Shown piece by piece: positions 35,367 through 43,783 of a DNA stretch of 63,568 nucleotides. Position 1 is the stretch's first letter. The number at the start of each line of letters is the position of its first letter. The stretch comes from Enhygromyxa salina (GTDB taxonomy: Bacteria; Myxococcota_A; Polyangia; Nannocystales; Nannocystaceae). The translations under genes and the position numbers were made by a program. Where the stretch lies: the NCBI RefSeq assembly GCF_002994615.1, contig NZ_PVNK01000171.1, positions 1-63,568 of the forward strand, given 5' to 3'. Under the pieces are notes generated by a model that had not been told where the DNA came from, searched no databases, and saw only the letters and a program-made list of their open reading frames with translations.

Positions 35367-35782
35367 TGGTCTTCGCAACTAGCCAACGCGAGCACACACC
35401 GAGCGGTGCGCGCGTCGGCTGCGAACCCTGGGACGACCTCGGCGACGTCTCGCGGGTGCTCCACGCGCGGCGGTGAGCGCCTCGCTCAGCCGGAGCCGTC
35501 CGGGCTGGCCTCCCAGGGTTCGCCGCCACCGGCTCGGACGACCCGCCTGCCGGGCGAGCTGACGCGCCGGGTGTGATCTGACCCGTTCAGACTTCGAGCG
35601 GGACCTTCTCCAGCGTCTCGTCCGACGCGCACTTGCTCACGCTGTTCTACGAGATGCTGCGCCTCGACGGCGTCCGCCAACCCAAGGCCAAGCCGTCGAC
35701 GCCTCCGGCGCCGGTCGCCGATCGCTATACAGGGTGAGGTGCGGCCGACGCCACGTCGTCGGACGAACCTTTGGACATCGGC
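35367..35782. other. Intergenic region with a short gene remnant
   Basis: One coding-like fragment is visible at 35600-35737 on the plus strand (GTFSSVSSDAHLLTLFYEML, ending DRYTG and TGA). It has no start and no family I recognise, and may be the tail of a deleted gene. The rest shows nothing I can support. Confidence 0.4.
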
Positions 35783-36540
35783 TCAAGCGTTGGGGTGCTT
35801 CCGGAGGAACACCCTACAAAGTAGATCTAAGTGAGACTTGAGGTGGGCGAGGTCCTTCGGATCAAGTCGTGCATTGGCCTGCTTTTTCGTCATGTGGGCC
35901 ACGGCGTGACCACGTGTGGCAATGAGACTCACGGCCGCTTTTCGAGGGGAGTTTGGATCGACCGGCCTCGCACCGAGGCGCTCGCATGCGGCCTGAAAAT
36001 ACTTCTCGGAGAACTGTCCTGACCGGTTCAAGATCTTCCCCATCACGACATACTCAAGACACCGGAAGAAGCACAGGTAGGCTTCTTCGTGGAGCGAAGC
36101 TAGGGGAGCCACGGGAGAAACCATGAGTTCGCAGCCGCGCTGATAGATCTCGATGAACCGATGAGGCCAGTCGTGGTGGTCCATCACGGTCATGGTCTGG
36201 AGACCACCCCAAAAGTCGCCAGCATGAAGCGCCCTGGGGCTCGCATACATTAAGGGTATTTCAGCGAAATTCACGTCTAGTGTGGAGTTGTCGGCGCGGT
36301 ATAGAAGGACTGGTCGTCGTTGCCGGGTTCTGCTGCCGCAAATGCGCAGCATTTCGAGAATTCTGCGAGGTCTTCGGCTGAGGGAGCCTTGTGGCTGGCG
36401 AGCCGTACCAAGAGCCTCATGCGGAGGACAACCGGTTGGTTGAATATGGCTTCCCAGCCCGGGCTATGTCGAAACGACTCCAGGGCGCGGAGCCCCTGGG
36501 CGCGAGTATACATGATCTGAGTATCCTCAAATGTTGGCAT
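35783..36540 (-). pseudogene. HEPN-like protein gene interrupted by one frameshift
   Basis: Two overlapping minus frames read as one protein of about 250 residues. The first (from ATG 36540) runs MPTFEDTQIMYTRAQGLRAL to AAEPGND, then continues in the second frame as RPVLLYRADNSTLDVNFAEI. The shift lies near 36305. The C-terminal part, SEKYFQAACERLGARP to SLIATRGHAVAHMTKKQ, has an R-x5-H arrangement (RGHAVAH) in a helical context, as in HEPN ribonucleases of RiboL-PSP/MAE type. Composition is more AT-rich than most of the window. It could be a dead defence gene, a sequencing error, or a recoded gene. Confidence 0.55.
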
Positions 36541-37206
36541 CGTTCCAATCTTCGTGGTTAGAGGTGGAGTTGTGCCCTGAGATCACTCGGTTTGCAAGTG
36601 GCTACCGTAGCGTAGAGGATACGCATTCGACGGCGTTACTGCGGCCAGTGAGAGCAGGCGTCTGCTGCGCGGTGTCTATCCACAGGGCGGATCTGTAGCC
36701 GTAAACCCTCCGCGAAGTGCATCTGCCCGTGAGCCGGCATCCCGGCGACGATCTCGGGATGCCCGCCTCCCCCCCTCCAGATCCTCGCCAAGCCCCGCTG
36801 GACCGGCGAGCCCGTCCACGCCTGACGCGGGGTCTTCCGGGTCGAGGCATAGCGCCAAGGGGAAGAAGACTCGCTCTTCCAGAATCTCGAGCTTCTGCGA
36901 TAAGGGTCGTCGGGCTCGTGACGCTCGCAAAATGCCCGGGGACTCAGCTCGCTGGCGCGGCAGGCCGCGACCACGGTTGCCGCGTCTGCTCGTGGCCAGC
37001 GGCGGCTTTCGAGGATCTGGGCCAGTTTCCGAGTGGTTGGAGACTGTTTGGGCATCCGACGATCCTGGCCGGATGTGGGCCACGATGACAGATGCACCTC
37101 GTTGACCGCTTACTCGGCGAGTTCTGCCCCGGCTCGCGCACGTGGGACTACCCAGGTGGCATGGGTTGCTTGGGAAGCTGATGATGGCAGAATCGGTAAG
37201 GACGAC
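36541..37206. other. Region with no intact gene; holds an IS remnant
   Basis: Apart from the minus-strand remnant described separately (36636-37055), nothing in this stretch looks functional. Several short overlapping frames on both strands are not protein-like. The right end (37190-37206) contains a good ribosome-binding site TAAGGACGAC for the next gene. Confidence 0.5.
36636..37055 (-). pseudogene. Possible degenerate IS66-type TnpA-like helix-turn-helix protein
   Basis: From ATG 37055 a 139-residue frame begins with a helix-turn-helix pattern common in IS66 accessory proteins: AATVVAACRASELSPRAFCE followed by a short turn and RFWK. The C-terminal end GLRLQIRPVDRHRAADACS recalls the usual beta strand and helix (GLRL-x-V then a helix) of that family. 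The middle is Arg/Gly-rich and looks out of frame. No TnpB or TnpC gene follows. I read it as the decayed end of an insertion sequence, with modest confidence. Confidence 0.35.
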
Positions 37207-37497
37207 ATGATCCCACTCGAAGAACGATTCATGGAGCGCGCCGCGTTCGCCCACACTCCACACGGGGTAGTGATGACACTTCCGACACCGGACGGCGGCC
37301 GTGGCCGAGTCACCCCGTTTTGTGAAACTACGCAGGGCGCCCGCGCCGGTCTGACAAGGTTCGCAGAGGTGTGCTCAGAGGTGTTTGAGGCGCATGGCGA
37401 ATCGCTGCTGCGATGGAGGGCCGCTGGCGATTTTTCGCATCCGTATCTTGTGGTCGGTGTCTGGTCCGACGAGATCGATCTGCTCGACCGCCTGTGA
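37207..37497 (+). CDS. Small hypothetical protein
   Basis: The 96-residue product starts MIPLEERFMERAAFAHTPHG and ends LVVGVWSDEIDLLDRL. It is soluble, with an alpha/beta pattern and no motif I recognise. A strong ribosome-binding site (AAGGA, 6 bases before ATG 37207) supports the start. Its stop is 3 bp from the end of the convergent broken regulator. Position among mobile fragments and near DUF4150 genes would fit an orphan immunity gene, but that is only a guess. Confidence 0.5.
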   Translation: MIPLEERFMERAAFAHTPHGVVMTLPTPDGGRGRVTPFCETTQGARAGLTRFAEVCSEVFEAHGESLLRWRAAGDFSHPYLVVGVWSDEIDLLDRL

Positions 37498-37500
37498 TCG

Positions 37501-37873
37501 TCATCCCGGCCACGTCCCGCGCTTGCTATGGTTGTGGACCCGCGCGGTGAGGGTTGACCTCGGGACACCGATGGAGATCGCCGCGCGGCGGATTGACCCG
37601 GCATCCTCGATGAGCTGGCTGAGCAGCTGGGCCTCCATGTGGTCCCAGGTGTCCAGCCTGACCATGTACTCGTCGCGCACGCCCGGCGCATTGACCCAAG
37701 CCTTGCGCTGCCACACGTCCCGCAGTCGTCGCTGCGTGAGCCGTCGGATCGCAAATGGCTCCGCGGTCGAGCCACTGCGACGAGCGGCCCTGCTCGGGGT
37801 CGAGGTAGCTCTCGCGCATGACCATGAACCTTTCGGGCGGAGCGTCGTCGCGTCGGTCCGTCTCACTCACCAT
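37501..37873 (-). pseudogene. Fis-type helix-turn-helix protein, frameshifted
   Basis: From ATG 37873 the frame reads MVSETDRRDDAPPERFMVMR to SSQWLDRGA. Then, after a shift near 37755, a second frame reads EPFAIRRLTQRRLRDVWQRK to a Fis-like C-terminal helix-turn-helix (QLLSQLIEDAGSIRRAAISI, GVPRSTLTARVHNHSKRG). That helix pair is the DNA-binding end of NtrC-type regulators. The ATG overlaps the stop of the XRE-like remnant upstream (37863-37873), so both were once an operon. The pair looks like a dead regulatory module. Confidence 0.5.
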
Positions 37874-38133
37874 CGGCCTCGCTGACCAGGATCGCGGTGA
37901 ACAACGAGGTGAGCGCGGTCAAGAATCGGGGCGCGAGTTGGCGCTCAGTGGGTGTGAGGCGTCGCCTTGCGATGCCGACGACCTCGCGCTCGATGTCCAA
38001 CTCGGCAAGGTCGAAGGCCGAGAACAGCGTCGACAGCGGGAGGTCGAGACCGCGCGCGAGCTTGCCGTTCGTCTTCAGCGACAGCGAGAAGCCCCGGTGC
38101 TCGGTTGGGTGGCCGGCGTCTGTGGGTCACGGT
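37863..38133 (-). pseudogene. Truncated XRE-like regulator
   Basis: The minus frame GHPTEHRGFSLSLKTNGKLA, LDLPLSTLFSAFDLAELDIE and LTPTERQLAPRFLTALTSLF ending EADGE has good coding character and looks like the second half of an XRE-type helix-turn-helix plus a helical tail. A stop codon lies just before it in frame (near 38135), so the N-terminal half is missing. The stop codon overlaps the ATG of the next broken gene by a few bases. Confidence 0.4.
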
Positions 38134-38231
38134 CATCGCTGCAATGTTACTGGGGGATTCGAAGCGCGGCCATGAGTCGTCGGCCGGGCTGGGAGGTCAG
38201 GAATCGGTGACCGGCCTCTCGCCAGGGCGAG

Positions 38232-38624
38232 CTACAGCGCCAGGAGCAGCACCTTCGTCTGGCTGGGTACCGTTCGCGCGCCCAGGCAGTTGGTGCTGTT
38301 CTGCAACGAAACGCTGCTCAATCGAGTCGCAGGCATGCCACCGACGATGCACGTAAATGCTCCGGTCAGGTGCCGCGACGGGCCCATCACGGTGCCGGCA
38401 GCCACGCCGAGGGCGACGCCACCGTTGTCGCCGTCGCTCATGGGAACCACCGACGACATGTTGTGCGCGGGCATGCCCATGTACAGGACGTTGTACACCC
38501 CGGGCACGGCCATGTTGCCAGCAGCGATGTTTGGGTACGCGACCGGGGCCGGGGCTCCGCCGGGCGTCGGGGTCAGGCACACGTCGGGAAAGCCGTCACG
38601 GGACCGCCCGCCTCCGTCGATCAC
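38232..38624 (-). CDS. Stand-alone DUF4150 PAAR-like protein
   Basis: The 130-residue protein is a full DUF4150 domain without any effector extension: GFPDVCLTPTPGGAPAPVAY, AAGNMAVPGVYNVLYMGMPA, MSDGDNGGVALGVAAGTVMG and C-terminal ATRLSSVSLQNSTN with SQTKVLLLAL. It would serve as a type VI spike tip or carrier for a separately encoded toxin. The start used is a GTG at 38624; the usual family N-terminus is a few residues longer, so the 5' end may be altered. The genes on either side are unrelated, so its cargo is unknown. Confidence 0.8.
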   Translation of the reverse strand: MIDGGGRSRDGFPDVCLTPTPGGAPAPVAYPNIAAGNMAVPGVYNVLYMGMPAHNMSSVVPMSDGDNGGVALGVAAGTVMGPSRHLTGAFTCIVGGMPATRLSSVSLQNSTNCLGARTVPSQTKVLLLAL

Positions 38625-38699
38625 CCGCCGGGCTGGAGCGGGCTCACCGGTCCGCTGACCGAGTGCGAGTCGTCGCTGCCGGACCCGCAGTAGGTCGGC

Positions 38700-40079
38700 T
38701 CAGTTGAAGCCGCCGACCCAGAGGTAGTTCTCGGGTCCATCGCGGATCTCGCCAACCACGACCGTGCCGCCGGGCCCCTCGGCGAGGCCGTAGTTGAAGG
38801 TCGAGGCCGGGATGATGTGCTCGTTTTGCCAGGTGTGGGCTTCGATGCACACGCCCTGGCCCGCGCGCGAGATGTTGGCGACCCAGACCTCGCTCCAGTC
38901 GATGCCCTCGCCGGTCTCTTCGTTGCGCAGGCTGCCGCCGATCGTCAGGTTGCCGTCGGCGCCGATGTCGAGGCCGGTGATCGACCAGCCTCGGGTAGGC
39001 TCGTAGACGAAGTCGTCCTCGGTCATGGTCCACTCGACCTCGCCGCTGGCCGAGACCCGGTGCAGCCACAGCCGCTCGATCCCGTTGGCCTGGACCATGG
39101 CGAAGTAGGCCTCGCCATCGGGCCCGGCCGCGACCCCGCCCGAGCTGTGTATGTGCGGATCGTCGCTCGAGCCGGGCGCGAGCTTCCACTGCGCGGCGCC
39201 GCCGTCGGGACCGAACTCGAGCAGGATCGCGTCGCGGGTCTCGAAGTCGACCCCCTCTTCGGCGCTGACGTAGACCGAGCCATCGGGCGCGGGCGCGAGC
39301 TGGCTGCCCTTGTCGATCGAGAACCCGCTCATGTCGGTGTTGCCCGAGTAGGTCGCGGTCCAGGCCGCGGCCCCGTCGGCGGACGAGAGCTTGCGGACCC
39401 ACACGTCCGTGTCGTCGTCGCCCATGCGCACGGAGCCCGAGACGAAGATCGAGCCGTCGGCGCCGAGCTCGACGTCACCCGGCTCGTTGTCGCCGTCGAA
39501 GTTACTGACCTCCATGACCGTCCACGCCGTGCTGCCGTCGGCGCCGCTGCGCTTCTCGATCCACAGATCCTTGTTGGTGTTGCCCTGCAGGCTGCCGACG
39601 ACGATCAGATCGCCCGCGTCGTCGAGGGCCACGCCGGACGCGAAGTCGTAGCCGCCGCCGCCGTCGACGACCTGCTCCCACGCCATCTCGCCGTCGGCGC
39701 TGAATTTGGCGATCCACGCGTCGCTCGAGTCGTTGGCGATCCGGCCGACGGCGACGAACTCGCCAGTTGGGCCGACGTCGACGTCGAAGGCCGCGTGGAT
39801 CTGGCCGTTGGTCTTCATCTGGGTGGCCTCGAACTCGAACGAGCAGGGCTCGGCGCCCTCGCCGTCGCCGTCGCCGTCGCCGTCTCCGGAGTCGCCGTCG
39901 CCGTCGCCGTCGCCGGTGTCGCCGTCGCCGGAGTCGCCGTCACCGTCTCCGGAGTCGCCGTCGCCGCTGGTCTCGGGGGCAGGGGTCTCACTGCCGGTCC
40001 CGTCGTCGCCGCAGCCCCACGCGGGGCCGAGCGCGGCCAGGATCCAAAACAGCGCCGTGGTTGTGCTCGAGCTGCGCAT
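38700..40079 (-). CDS. Lipoprotein with Gly-Asp repeat linker and propeller-like repeats
   Basis: The 459-residue precursor has a lipoprotein signal (WILAALGPAWGCGDD) followed by about 50 residues of GDGDSGDGD repeats. Then come repeated units of about 45-50 residues with the pattern D-x-G-x-hydrophobic-strand-G and W-hydrophobic (AWIAKFSADGEMAWEQVV, DLWIEKRSGADGSTAWTV, DVWVRKLSSADGAAAWTA, WLHRVSASGEVEWTM). These match the SBBP-type beta-propeller repeats of secreted myxobacterial proteins. It starts 7 bp after the stop of the upstream metalloprotease gene, so they share an operon. Part of this gene (39268-39658) is copied at 31861-32251. Confidence 0.8.
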   Translation of the reverse strand: MRSSSTTTALFWILAALGPAWGCGDDGTGSETPAPETSGDGDSGDGDGDSGDGDTGDGDGDGDSGDGDGDGDGEGAEPCSFEFEATQMKTNGQIHAAFDVDVGPTGEFVAVGRIANDSSDAWIAKFSADGEMAWEQVVDGGGGYDFASGVALDDAGDLIVVGSLQGNTNKDLWIEKRSGADGSTAWTVMEVSNFDGDNEPGDVELGADGSIFVSGSVRMGDDDTDVWVRKLSSADGAAAWTATYSGNTDMSGFSIDKGSQLAPAPDGSVYVSAEEGVDFETRDAILLEFGPDGGAAQWKLAPGSSDDPHIHSSGGVAAGPDGEAYFAMVQANGIERLWLHRVSASGEVEWTMTEDDFVYEPTRGWSITGLDIGADGNLTIGGSLRNEETGEGIDWSEVWVANISRAGQGVCIEAHTWQNEHIIPASTFNYGLAEGPGGTVVVGEIRDGPENYLWVGGFN

Positions 40080-40086
40080 TGCGTCC

Positions 40087-41793
<1,707 letters not shown>

Positions 41794-41868
41794 CGGCGCA
41801 AGTTACCACGTTCCGGCTCGGTCGATGAGCGGGCATGCACCGGGCCAAGAGCGTGCTATGGGGCACCC

Positions 41869-42180
41869 ATGTCAGCACACGAGGGCTACCACGAGCCGTA
41901 CGACAAACTGAGCGACGAGACCCGGGACGTGCATCGCGCCATCGTCTCGCTGATGGAGGAGTTCGAGGCGGTTGATTGGTACAACCAGCGCGTCGACGCT
42001 TGCACGGATGACGGTCTGCGCAAGATCCTCGCCCACAACCGGGATGAGGAGATCGAGCACGCCGCGATGACCCTCGAGTGGTTGCGGCGGCGGCTGCCCG
42101 TGTTGGACAAGGAGCTGCGGGAGTACCTGTTCAAGGACGGCAGCATCACCGAGCACGAGGCGCACGCGAGCGCGGATTGA
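41869..42180 (+). CDS. Encapsulated-ferritin-like protein (EncFtn family)
   Basis: The 103-residue protein matches the two-helix encapsulated ferritin described from Rhodospirillum rubrum: DVHRAIVSLMEEFEAVDWYN, then LAHNRDEEIEHAAMTLEWLR and EYLFKDGSITEHEA. By comparison the ferroxidase ligands are Glu31, Glu61 and His64, with entry-site Glu30, Glu33, Trp37 and Tyr38 all present. These proteins form decamers that oxidise iron inside an encapsulin shell. No encapsulin gene is adjacent, and the usual C-terminal cargo-targeting peptide is missing: the protein ends shortly after the second helix (AHASAD). It may use a remote encapsulin or act alone. ATG 41869 gives the family N-terminus. Confidence 0.9.
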   Translation: MSAHEGYHEPYDKLSDETRDVHRAIVSLMEEFEAVDWYNQRVDACTDDGLRKILAHNRDEEIEHAAMTLEWLRRRLPVLDKELREYLFKDGSITEHEAHASAD

Positions 42181-42576
42181 GGGGCGACCGAACTCTCCGC
42201 CTGGGCGAGCCGATCCCGACCGAAGTCTGTTCTGGGGTCGTCTGACGGCGGAGGGGCCCGGCGGGCTCCGAGGGTCCCTCGAAGCGAATTCACTCACCGG
42301 AGGCATGAGCGGTGTCGGTCTTCGGATAGTCCGAGTGACCGGCGCCGCTTCGATTGAGACGCATACGCCGTGAAAACTTCGCTCCGAGGGACCCTCGGAG
42401 CCCTGGTCGCCGGGCCGTCGTGTTGCAATCGTTGGCTCCGCTGCAAGGCTCGGTCGGATGGCGCCCTGCGCGGAGCCCCAGCGGCACGACACAGCCTCAT
42501 CAACGAACCCGAGCTGGCCGCCGCGAGCTCCGAGGGAGCGAGGCTCACGCTCGTGGAGGTGTCGTGGAGACCTGGA

Positions 42577-42649
42577 AGATGCAGGCGGGACTCGAACCCG
42601 CATGGACACGAACTGCAATCGTGCGCCTCTCCATTTCGGCCACTGCATC
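42577..42649 (-). tRNA. tRNA-Cys (anticodon GCA)
   Basis: The acceptor stem GATGCAG pairs fully with CTGCATC. The anticodon arm is CACGA-TTGCAGT-TCGTG with anticodon GCA and U33, and the T arm GCGGG-TTCGAGT-CCCGC is perfect. The discriminator is U. CCA is not encoded exactly at the end (T then TCCA). It is the last gene of a seven-tRNA array on the minus strand. Confidence 0.85.
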
Positions 42650-42671
42650 AAGATAGACCCATACACATGAC

Positions 42672-42739
42672 CAGCGCGCGAGGGAGTCGAACCCTCTCCG
42701 CTCGGTGTTGGAGACCGAGCGCCGCCGGGCGGGCGCGCT
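42672..42739 (-). tRNA. tRNA-Trp-like gene (anticodon CCA) with shortened D arm
   Basis: The acceptor AGCGCGC pairs with GCGCGCT, the anticodon arm is TCGGT-CTCCAAC-ACCGA with CCA, and the T arm GAGGG-TTCGACT-CCCTC is perfect. Between acceptor and anticodon arm there are only about 14 bases (usually about 19). They lack U8 and the GG of the D loop; at most a CCGC/GCGG mini-stem forms. The gene is 68 bases. No CCA end. It may be a degenerate or structurally unusual tRNA. Confidence 0.6.
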
Positions 42740-42762
42740 AAACTGCAAACAATCACAAAGAG

Positions 42763-42833
42763 TGGACCACGCCGGACTCGAACCGGCATCACCTGGGTGC
42801 AAACCAGGCATTCTCCCATTGAACTAGCAGCCC
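42763..42833 (-). tRNA. tRNA-Ala (anticodon UGC)
   Basis: Acceptor GGGCTGC pairs with GTGGTCC using three G-U wobbles, one of which is the G3-U70 pair that marks tRNA-Ala. The anticodon arm CCTGG-TTTGCAC-CCAGG carries UGC with U33, and the T arm GCCGG-TTCGAGT-CCGGC is perfect. The discriminator is A. CCA is not encoded. Confidence 0.8.
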
Positions 42834-42837
42834 AAAG

Positions 42838-42910
42838 AGTGTGCGACGGGAGTCGAACCCGCAACAGCGACATTGGAAGTGTCGTACTCAGCCAATCGAG
42901 TTCCGCACAC
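42838..42910 (-). tRNA. tRNA-Gly (anticodon UCC)
   Basis: Acceptor GTGTGCG pairs perfectly with CGCACAC, the D stem ACTC/GAGT is intact, and the anticodon arm CGACA-CTTCCAA-TGTCG carries UCC. The T arm is GCGGG-TTCGACT-CCCGT with one G-U end pair. Position 8 is G instead of U, and CCA is not encoded. It begins 4 bp after the next tRNA-Gly ends. Confidence 0.8.
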
Positions 42911-42914
42911 AGAC

Positions 42915-42986
42915 AGCGAGCGATGGGATTCGAACCCATGACCTCCGCGTTGGCAACGCAGCGCTCTGCCGCTGAGCTACGCTCGC
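42915..42986 (-). tRNA. tRNA-Gly (anticodon GCC)
   Basis: This is the most canonical member of the array: acceptor GCGAGCG/CGCTCGC, U8-A9, D stem GCTC/GAGC, anticodon arm CTGCG-TTGCCAA-CGCGG with GCC, T arm ATGGG-TTCGAAT-CCCAT. No encoded CCA. Confidence 0.9.
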
Positions 42987-43031
42987 AATCACACGATATT
43001 CATCAATCAAGTTGTCAAGACGGAGGGCTCG

Positions 43032-43121
43032 CGGAGAGGGGGAGGGTCGAACTCCCAAGGATCTTGCGATCTCGTCCGGGTAGCGGCCGGGTGCCGTCGC
43101 CGACTGTCGGCTTGTCTCTCC
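43032..43121 (-). tRNA. tRNA-Ser-like gene (anticodon GCU), long variable arm
   Basis: The 90-base gene has acceptor GGAGAG paired with CTCTCC, a long variable arm (GAGATC-GCAA-GATC) as in class II tRNAs, and T arm GGGAG-TTCGACC-CTCCC. The anticodon loop CCGCTAC gives GCU but position 33 is C rather than the invariant U, and the first anticodon-stem pair is a C-A mismatch. It is clearly related to the neighbouring tRNA-Ser and may be decayed. Confidence 0.65.
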
Positions 43122-43151
43122 AGGGCCAGTTTTTGGGTGAGCAGCGCAGAG

Positions 43152-43240
43152 CGGAGAGAGGGAGGGTCGAACTCCCAAGGACTGGTGGTCTCGCCCGAGT
43201 TCGAATCGGGTGCCGTCGCCAGCTGTCGGCTTGCCTCTCC
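43152..43240 (-). tRNA. tRNA-Ser (anticodon CGA), long variable arm
   Basis: The first gene of the array: 89 bases, acceptor GGAGAG paired with CTCTCC, anticodon arm CCCGA-TTCGAAC-TCGGG with CGA and U33, a class II variable arm (GAGAC to TCCTT region), and T arm GGGAG-TTCGACC-CTCCC. Discriminator G, as in serine tRNAs. No encoded CCA. Confidence 0.8.
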
Positions 43241-43449
43241 GTGAGGTCGGCGAGGGCGTGCTCACTGCCGCCGCCGCTCAGGCGGCCCCGGTACCTCGCC
43301 AAGGTCCGGGACAGCGACTCGCCCAAGCGCTCGCAGACCACGAACAACTCCCGGCGGCGCCCTTGTAGGCGGCGTTGGGAACATCTTCGCGTCCACAGAT
43401 CTGTGCTTGGCGGGCCATCTCGATACCTCAGCTAACTCGATACGGACGC
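43241..43449. other. Leader region between promoter and tRNA array
   Basis: About 200 bases separate the presumed transcription start from the first tRNA. A minus-strand frame from about 43415 (MARQAQICGREDVPNAAYKG) continues in a shifted frame as ELFVVCERLGESLSRTLARY; it has some coding character but I cannot confirm a gene. No further tRNA is visible. Confidence 0.4.
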
Positions 43450-43477
43450 AGTGTACTCGGGCGACCTAATGGGTCAA
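43450..43477 (-). promoter_or_regulatory. Sigma-70-like promoter of the tRNA array
   Basis: On the minus strand TTGACC (43477-43472) and TACACT (43455-43450) are spaced by 16 bases, a close match to the housekeeping consensus in an otherwise very GC-rich genome. It points toward the seven tRNA genes, with a start expected near 43443. Confidence 0.6.
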
Positions 43478-43783
43478 GCGCGAGGGCGAAGTTTTTTTGA
43501 TCGCGCGAGGCATTGCATCACAAGCGAGTATTTTTCGCTCGGGCTCTTTGTCTCCAGCCCGTGGCTTGAAACTCAGCGGATTGATGACAGTTTCGTGGTT
43601 GTTCTTCAGCTGAGCGATATCGCACCTCGTGTCTCTGTTGCCGACCAGTGGCCACACTAGCGGCCAGCAATCGTGGTTTCACATTCCCTGGGCCCGCGCC
43701 AACGCGGTTGTCGGCTGTTCGGAGCCAGGCGTTGAAATCACCACACTTTTTGCTGGCGAGGGCTTTGCTCAGGTGATCGGCAG
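43478..43783. other. Relatively AT-rich intergenic region
   Basis: This stretch separates the divergent tRNA promoter and the plus-strand von Willebrand factor A gene at 43784. It is lower in GC than its surroundings. Short frames (for example 43451-43660 plus) show no family resemblance. It probably contains the promoter of the downstream gene, which I cannot place exactly. Confidence 0.5.

Noticed and set aside
42824..42833. Ten bases shared between the tRNA-Ala 5' end (GGGCTGCTAG) and the palindromic element terminus
   Set aside because: A short match in GC-rich DNA; the rest of the element is unlike any tRNA. Worth remembering only if the element proves to be tRNA-derived.
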